Below, in pieces: positions 57,583 to 64,000 of a stretch of 64,000 nt of DNA. The stretch lies in contig NW_027136906.1 in assembly GCF_040869045.1 (NCBI RefSeq), positions 434,001 through 498,000 on the forward strand, in the 5' to 3' direction. A program made the position numbers and the translations under genes. This DNA comes from Eurosta solidaginis. Taxonomy: Eukaryota > Arthropoda > Insecta > Diptera > Tephritidae. The notes below the pieces were generated by a model. The model had not been told where the DNA came from. It searched no databases and saw only the letters and a list, made by a program, of their open reading frames with translations. Each line of letters opens with the position of its first letter. Positions within the stretch are counted from its first letter, which is position 1.

Positions 57583-58823
57583 TTAATCACCACTGCTTCG
57601 CATGCGCATTTCTCTGCGCTCCCTCTCAGCATCCATCAGGCGTGTCATTACTATAAATGCCTTTTTGCTCACTGCAGTCCAGCATTCTTTCCTGCTGCAC
57701 ATATGTGAAACTAAATTTCTCGTGGTAGGTTCCTCCCCAAAGACTCCATGCAAGGTGAGTCTTTCTTCGTGGAAACGGAGGCAGTAGAACATAACGTGTT
57801 CTTCGTTTTCTAACTCTGTGGTACACATTGGGCAATGAGGATCTTCCTCTATCCTACGCTTCCATAAATACTCTTTGAAACCGCCATGTCCACTCATTTT
57901 TTGCGTGAGATGGTAGTTCAGTTCGCCGTGCTTCCGCTCATTCCATTGAGCTACGTTCCAAACTAGTGTGAAAGTCCAACGCCCTTTACTCGAGGCCTCC
58001 CACCGTTCTTGCCACTTAGCTATTGTTTGTGTCCTTGCTCTTTTCTTGTCTTCTTCAGATGGTCGCTCGATATTAGTGTTATACAGATCGGCCATTTCGC
58101 TTGCCAGTAAGTCCACTGGGATTTTCCGGGTTAGAACCAGGATCGCGTCGTCGGACACCGTCCGATAAGCACTTGCTATTCTTAAAGAAGCAAGTCGGTA
58201 CGCTGCTAATATATATTTTTGATGGGTCTGTTTAGATCCATACCACACTGGTGCTGCGTATAGTATTATTGAGCTGGTTACTGTGGACAATAGCTGACGT
58301 ATAGCTTCGCTCGGACCACCAATGTTAGGCATTATTCGCATAAGTGATCCATTAACTTTGGTAATTTTCTCCCCCACCGCTCTGAAGTGCTCTTTGAAAG
58401 TTAACTTAGAGTCAATGTGCACTCCTAAGTATTTTAAGGAATCCTTTGAGGTGATTTGATGATCCCCGACAGTTAAGACTAACTCGTTCGCCGACCGTTT
58501 GGAGCTTACTAATACCACTTCCGTCTTTTGGCTAGCCAACTCCAGTCCTGTATTGGTCAGCCATTCCTTTATTCTTGCTACGGTGTCATTACTTAATGCT
58601 TGAAGCAGGTCCAGTTTCTTGGCCACTACTACCACTGCAATATCATCAGCATATCCCACAATTTGCGTGTTTTCTGGTAGATCAATCTTTAGCACCCCGT
58701 CATACATTACATTCCAAAGCGTTGGACCGAGAACAGATCCCTGTGGGACGCCTCCTGTTATTTTGTACTCTTTTGCTCCTTGATCCGTGTCAAAAAGAAG
58801 TACTCTGTCTTTAAGATAGCTAC
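57583..58823 (-). pseudogene. R1-clade element: reverse transcriptase 3' half and C-terminal domain
   Basis: Begins in the frame RIIGSYLKDRVLLF, then GGVPQGSVLGPTLWNVMYDG and the catalytic VGYADDIAVVV. Thumb sequences (LKYLGVHIDSKLTF, SIILYAAPVWYG) follow. The C-terminal region has CPMCTTELENEEHVMFYCLRF, a zinc-finger-like motif typical of the R1 clade, and ends SSGD. It is out of frame with the upstream part because of a small lesion at about 58824-58835: MAEL-stop in one frame abuts RIIGSYL in another, and roughly a dozen family residues are missing there. Confidence 0.8.
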
Positions 58824-61800
58824 CTATAATTCTGCCATTATCTGCATCCAGTTCGCAGTGTTAAAAGCATTCTTGATGTCCAACATAATCAGTGCACAGA
58901 ACTTCCTTTTATTTTGGCCTCCAGAGATAGCTTCTCTAGCTATATTGACGACTGTTTGTATTGCATCTACGGTGGATCTTGATTTGCGAAATCCATATTG
59001 ACTATTCGATAAGCCACCTGGTCTTTCTAGAGTCAGCTGTAGGCGCTCACTAATTATACGCTCGAAAATCTTCCCTAGGGAATCCAGCATACAAAGTGGC
59101 CTATATGAGGATGGTTGGCCCGGCTGTTTACCACGTTTCAGCAATAGGACAAGTCTTTGTCGTTTCCACGGGCGAGGGAACACGCCTTCTTGCATACAGG
59201 CATTAAAAAGATCAGTAAATAATGTAGCCCTAGTTGTAATCGCGGCTTTAAGGGCTATGTTTGGTACTTCGTCGGGTCCTGGGGATTTGTTATCAGCAAC
59301 TCTTTTTGCAGCGTCCAGCACCTCTTGCTCTGTAATTTGCGGAATTTCCGTACTTTCTAGATCTTCGCTTGGATAAGTCCAGCGATCTTGCGCCGGGAAA
59401 AGTGTTTCAACAATAATATTCATCAGTATCGGGCACGTAGGTTGCTGTGATATCGGTCCTTTAACTTTGGCCATCACAGTTCTGTAGGCTGATCCCCAAG
59501 GATCTAGGTCGACATTATCCAGCAGTTCCCTAAAGCATAACTTCTTGCTCTTTTTTATGGCATTTTTAAGTGCCTTTCTTTGTGCGACATAGGTGCTGTG
59601 TAGCTCTGCATATCGTGGTGATGAGCGTGCCCTCTGCGCTGTTCTTCGTGCTTTGTGGCATTTTCTACGCTCTTCCGCAATTTCGTCATTCCACCAATAT
59701 ACCGGAGTGCGCTGTGCTTTTCCGCGACTTCTGGGCATGGCAGCATCACATGCCATACATAGCAACTTAGTGATTTGAACCGACTGGTCTTCCGCATGCG
59801 ATTCTCGTACTATGGCGTCCTTCCAGATAATGTCAAATATTTGTGGGTCGAAAAGGTGCTGTTTCCATTTCCTACTTTGTCGATGTCTTGCTGCTACCGT
59901 TCGTGGAGTTTCGAGCAGCTCTACGCTAATAGCTTTATGGTCGCTGTGTGTGTAGACGTTGCTTATGGACCATTTTGCTCGTCTTGCTATTTCGCTGCTA
60001 GCGAAGGTGAGATCTATAATGGATCGTCTGGTACCTGTATCGAAGGTATATATCCCTGGTTCATTTAGGAGTTCTAGCCTCAAAGAAGTAAGACTTTCGA
60101 GGAGAACTCTCCCTCTTTCGTTGGTTCGTCTACTTCCCCACACAGATGACCATGCATTGAAGTCTCTACACACTAAAAGCGGGTGTTTACCTCGTGCTTC
60201 AATGGTGATCCCGTATATCATGTCTTCGAACTCGGCGATGCTCATGCTCGGAGGGGCATAGCAACTGAAGACGTATATACCGTTGATTTTTGCCCACGTG
60301 AATCCTGCTACCGTTGGCGTCATAATTTCCTGTGGGAGAAATTTCCCTGGTGCCCAAATTGAGGCTTTCCCTGCTGAATCTGAGAGCCAACCCTGCTCCT
60401 GGCGATTTTTGTATTGTTCAGAGAGTACCACTATGTCATATCCTCCTTCATAGACTGTTTGGGATAATAGTAATAATAATTTAAAACTGCCTGCTGAATG
60501 TTGTCCCCCACATAGCGCGCATTTCGGTGCATTTTCGCAACTTGCAGCCTTATGACCTTCCTGGCCGCATTTCCTGCATAGGCTAGACCTATCTACAGTC
60601 TCCTTACATTTCTGAGCTATATGCCCGTAGCCCCAGCACCTATAACAGCGTTTTTCTTGCTTGAGCTCTCTAATTCGGCAGGAAACCCATCCTACCCGGA
60701 TTCTTTGCGTATTAAGAACCGCCTTGGCATCATCCGCTGTAAGGCTTATAAGTGCCGACTTCGTGCCACTGTACCCTGTGCGTATGCTTTTTATGGCAGC
60801 CACATCTGGAAGTTTGATGTTGCATTGCTGGTGGAGGGCGTTGCAAATCTCCTCGGGCGTAGTAATCTCATCGAGATCTCTGCACTGTAGCGTGACCATT
60901 TGGGACTTTGTTATAACTTTAGCTGAGTCCTTTAGTACCGCTTCAATTTCTGCTTGGTACGCGCTTGTTTTCCCATCTTGCGATTTTTTCAGCTCTAGTA
61001 ACAGCTCTCCTTTCGCCGTTCTTCTAATCGTTTTGACGTCATCACCCAGGGATTTTAATTCGTCGCATCTTCTCACTTTACGCAATATATCGGCGTACGT
61101 CGCATCCCCCGCCTTGGAAATGATGATTGCATCCGGCCTAGCCTTAAGTGATTTTTTCTTGCTCTTCTTTTTGGCTAACTGCCACTCTCCCGTCTTTTGG
61201 GCTGCAGTTTCCTCTTTCCGCTCCGTCTTCTCTTGCGTTTCTTGCCGTCGTTTGTGTCCACCCACGTGCCCTGGTAAGACATCTTTTAGAGTAGTAGTGG
61301 GCTTTACCACGTTGTTCTCCTTGGTCGAGTACGAATTATTCCTCGGTCGCTTTCCTGGGGGTGATGGACTTCTATCCTTGGCGCATTCGCTTGCACGCAA
61401 TTTATGTTCTAAATTCTTTACCTCTAGGGCCGACTCGATGTACAGCACTTTTATTACGGAGGCCAAGCGCTTGATTTCCGCGTGTATATTATTACGCCCT
61501 ATGAAGAACTGCATCAAGTCCTCAATCGCCTTGCCTAGCTTGGTCATCTTTTTCTCTCCAGGGGGATTTTGCTGATTTAACGCAGCTGACGCCTGCTTAA
61601 TTAGCTCACTTAATAATGGTGTGCCCGTTTGAGCCTTGCTGTCGGAGTTCTTTTTGCAAAGCTTCGGTGTAGCACCCGGCGACAACGCTCCTTGCTTGCT
61701 TTCGGCCTCCGCTCCTTTGGGTTTCGTTACCACTTGCGACGAAATGTTAAGGCCCCCAGCCGATGGGCCACGCCCTTCTGGAGAGCGATCTAGCTTCCTT

Positions 61801-61874
61801 CCTACAAATGGATTGAACGCCATTTCATTCTCCTGTGTTTGGTTTTTTATTTTAGTATTGTTGTTGCTCATCAT
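58824..61874 (-). pseudogene. R1-clade element: gag fused in frame to AP endonuclease and RT N-half
   Basis: A 1016-codon frame. Residues 1-460 are gag: Lys/Ser-rich N-terminus and three zinc knuckles (CYRCWGYGHIAQKC, CRKCGQEGHKAASC, CALCGGQHSAGS). It then passes through a Leu run encoded by a (TTA)n-like stretch directly into endonuclease sequence (QTVYEGGYDIVVLSEQYKN, DFNAWSSVWGS, SDHKAI). R1 elements normally have separate ORF1 and ORF2, so a deletion has joined them and removed the endonuclease N-terminus with its first catalytic Asn. The RT part has SSYRPLCMLDSLGKIFERI, QYGFRKSRSTVDAI and LDIKNAFNTANW, and stops at 58824. The endonuclease motif reads CRDFN where GDFN is usual. Confidence 0.85.
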
Positions 61875-61980
61875 TTATTTAATTGGGTCCCCACTTGAGG
61901 CCGCTATCTTGGTCCGAGTGTGCAGTTACCTATATAGATCCCGTGGTTGTCTATGCGAAGGCAGGGAGGCCACGTGAAAG

Positions 61981-62249
61981 TTGACGCAGTCCCTCATGAA
62001 GACTGCGTTCAGAGCCAGATCAGTATTAATCGGGAGGATCTCAACCGAACCTGCACCACCAACTTAATGATGACGGACTTACCAATATCTATAAATCATT
62101 TTAGACAGAAGGTTGTCATAAAACCTCAACGTGGAGGAGAGTGAAGAATACGTCGATAGCCCTTTATGTATGTAGAAGGGATGTACGTGGGGTATATCTC
62201 CTTCTCTATATCATTAGATATTAATAGCGATTGTTAAGATAATCCTATC
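61981..62249. other. No feature recognised
   Basis: Short sequence flanking the 5' side of the R1-clade element; some of it may be its 5' UTR. Confidence 0.35.
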
Positions 62250-62441
62250 CTATAAAGTCCTTTTTTGGTGGACGCCCACTAAAAAATAACGTACTTGAGG
62301 AAATTTGATAGGGGTATGTAGGCTATCAATTCTTAGTATATCGGGAGCCCTGAAAATAATTCCGATGGCTTCACTGTACGCCATTCTGCATATTCCATCT
62401 GTTGACTTGATGGCGATGAACATACATAACAACTGCAACAT
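62250..62441 (-). pseudogene. Non-LTR reverse transcriptase C-terminal fragment
   Basis: The minus strand reads STDGICRMAYSEAIGIIFRA followed by PDILRIDSLHTPI, similar to the post-RT region of jockey/LOA-type elements (G--R-A---AL--IL--PPL-I). Related to the fragment at 52597-52670. Confidence 0.4.
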
Positions 62442-62543
62442 CGTGTATACGTGTATATACCGATGGTAACAAAGTAATGTAATTAGTATGGTCTGTGGTG
62501 TACTGTGCTGATCAATAAATAAACCGAGTCTTTAAGCTGTCAG

Positions 62544-63161
62544 ATTACTATCCGTGAACTGAACAATATTGAATACATTACTAAAACGACAGGCGAAGCA
62601 CGAGGCAACGGCCAAATTGAACGCCTCCATCGATCGATCTTGTCTATTATTTCAAAGTTGGTGATCCACCTAAATGTTACAAAATGTTTGGTAGTGTACA
62701 GAAAGCAATAAACTCCCACGTAAGTACCAGTATGAAACGAACACCATTTGAGTTGTTGTTCGGCACTAAGATGAAAAATGAATTTAGTGCCGATACATTT
62801 GATGAAGACCGACAGATGATGCGTAACGATGCAAAGCGTCAAATTGAAGCAGCAGGCGGAAAATATAAAGCAAACTACGATAAAAAGCGAAAGAACGAAC
62901 ACACGTAGAAACTTAATGACCTCGTAGCAATAAAGAGGACACAATTTGTGGCAGGGTGAAAACTGGCAAGCGAGTAATTAGGGCCATACAAAGTAATAAA
63001 GGTTAAGCGCAATGGGCGCTACGATGTGCAGAAAGCTGCAAACGTTGAAGGGCCTACAAAAACGTCGACAGCAGTTGACTTTATGAAGTTGTGGTGTAAT
63101 ACTGAAGGTGAGGAAGAACTTTCTTCTGGGTCAGAAGAAATGTCGGATGGCCGAATGTAAA
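62544..63161 (+). pseudogene. Gypsy-like LTR retrotransposon integrase C-terminal part
   Basis: Frames in order read TTGEARGNGQIERLHRSIL (end of the integrase core with its catalytic Glu), then after a shift INSHVSTSMKRTPFELLFGT, a charged helix (DAKRQIEAAGGKYKANYDKK), and after stops GPYKVIKVKRNGRYDV and TSTAVDFMKLW. The last part is the integrase C-terminal module of Ty3/gypsy (mdg1-like) elements. Two or three stops and frameshifts show decay. Upstream polyprotein parts are absent, cut off at about 62540. Confidence 0.7.
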
Positions 63162-63358
63162 GTGAGCACCACACATAAGTAAAAGCGTTAGGCATTGGAT
63201 GTCGTATGAGCCGAAGAATATTGTGTGAATGCTATCATGAGAAGACACAGATGGAAGCGGCAATCAGTAGTTATCAGGAGTCGTTGAAGTGCAGTTGTCG
63301 AAGCGAATTTGCTACAAATACGTTGAAACCGTCGGTCCTATACTATTCCTCGAGATTG

Positions 63359-63962
63359 AATTTACTTACTTAATTGGCGCTTAACCGTCTAAACGGTTAT
63401 GGCCGTCCAACAAGGCGCGCCAGTCGCTCCTTCGCTCCGCCAACCAGCGCCAATTGGTCACACCAAGGGAGTTTAAATCGTTTTCCACCTGGTCCTTCCA
63501 ACGGAGTGGGAGCCGCCCTCTGCCTCTGCTTCCATAGGCGGGTTCCGATAGAAACACTTTCTTGGCCGGAGCATCATCTTTCATTCGCATAACATGGCCT
63601 AGCCAGCGCAGCCGCTGCGTTTTAATTCGCTGGACTATGTTGATGTCTGCGTATAGCTCGTACAGCTCATCATTAAATCTTCTTCGGTTCTCGCCATCGC
63701 CTACGCGTAGGGGTCCATAAATCTTTCGAAGCACTTTTCTCTCGAACACTCCCAAAGCCGCTTCATCTGCTGTTGTCATGGTCCATGCTTCTGCCCCATA
63801 TAGCAGGACGGGTACGATAAGCGACTTGTAGAGTACGATTTTCGTTCGCCGAGAGAGGACTTTACTTTTCAATTGCCTAGCTAGTCCAAAGTAGCATTTA
63901 TTGGCAAGATTGATTCTTCGCTGGATTTCAGTGCTGATGTTGTTGCTAGTGTTGATTGACGT
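63359..63962 (-). pseudogene. 5'-truncated non-LTR retrotransposon, second copy
   Basis: The inverted relative of 50822-51567. It ends with the same (TAAG)n tail (TTACTTACTTAATTGGCG on the plus strand) and reads SINTSNNISTEIQRRINLAN, VLLYGAEAW, RKVLRKIYGPL, RWLGHVMRM and PLRWKDQVENDLNSLGVTNW without interruption over 195 codons. It is truncated at about 63962 in the middle of the motif YLGTSINTS. Here the GAEAW motif and the C-terminus are intact, unlike in the first copy. Confidence 0.85.
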
Positions 63963-64000
63963 ATTCACATACCTAAAACTCTAACTCTTTCATTTTCATT

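Larger units (their letters stand above)
57343..61980 (-). mobile_element. R1-clade non-LTR retrotransposon, nearly complete
   Basis: A poly-T run at 57343-57370 is the poly(A) tail of a minus-strand insertion. Upstream of it lie a short 3' UTR and two large frames covering gag, AP endonuclease, reverse transcriptase and a C-terminal Cys/His region. The 5' end is uncertain, placed shortly upstream of the gag Met at 61874. No target duplication was identified. Open frames this long indicate a recent insertion with few lesions. Confidence 0.8.

Noticed and set aside
60661..61575. 304-codon plus-strand frame opposite the gag region
   Set aside because: Antisense shadow of the R1-clade gag; no domain of its own.
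40142..64000. Upstream beat exons (signal peptide and first Ig domain)
   Set aside because: Looked for the first Ig cysteine/Trp patterns on the minus strand; only transposon-derived sequence was recognised, so they are taken to lie outside the window.

Overview
This window looks like euchromatic, repeat-rich DNA from a higher dipteran. A tephritid fruit fly is my best guess. I infer this from an insect-type beaten path (beat) exon structure, dipteran transposon families, and interspersed repeats with (TCCG)n and CCACGCCCAC blocks that I associate with tephritid genomes. I cannot name the species. No bacterial genes, rRNA, true tRNA genes or CRISPR arrays are visible.

Only one host gene can be supported. 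It is a beaten path family gene on the minus strand, of which the last three coding exons are present: 40141-39879 (second Ig domain, up to strand E), 17313-17175 (second Ig cysteine and stalk) and 12251-11959 (Ser/Thr/Ala-rich stalk, hydrophobic segment, C-terminal tail, stop). All splice sites are canonical and the phases match (0, then 1). The introns are about 22.6 kb and 4.9 kb. Upstream exons (signal peptide, first Ig domain) were not found and probably lie beyond the right edge.

Nearly everything else is mobile or repetitive DNA, much of it inside the two introns. (1) Two related families of long elements, A (four copies) and B (two copies plus a fragment), have subterminal inverted repeats, a 3' stem-loop and, in family A, variable blocks of about 130-bp tandem repeats. 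This is the architecture of Helentron-associated/DINE-1-like elements. One copy has a 649-bp higher-order repeat. (2) There are two piggyBac elements. One is an internally deleted copy with clean TTAA flanks; the other is a nearly complete transposase with an intron, one in-frame stop and frameshifts. (3) A decayed Helitron helicase is interrupted by a tRNA-derived SINE with a 12-bp target duplication. (4) Non-LTR elements include a large R1-clade copy (57.3-62.0 kb), two 5'-truncated 3' ends with (TAAG)n tails, and several RNase H/tail fragments. (5) Gypsy-like LTR element remnants are present. (6) Foldback elements and MITEs include a roughly 1.9-kb inverted dimer at 31.0-32.9 kb. (7) Two unrelated tandem arrays (15.3-16.1 kb and 28.7-30.7 kb) share a core resembling the insect CTCF motif.

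Layout: 0-8 kb family A copy and decayed sequence; 8.5-10.8 kb family A copy with piggyBac inside; 11.9-17.3 kb last two beat exons with Helitron, SINE, MITE and tandem array between them; 17.8-23 kb expanded family A copy; 25-33 kb SINE-like elements, pyrimidine tract, CTCF-like array, foldback dimer; 33.9-37.6 kb inverted family A copy and foldback MITEs; 39.9-40.1 kb beat Ig exon; 40.7-50.3 kb family B copies, a non-autonomous Helitron and the second piggyBac; 50.8-64 kb retroelement graveyard dominated by the R1-clade element.
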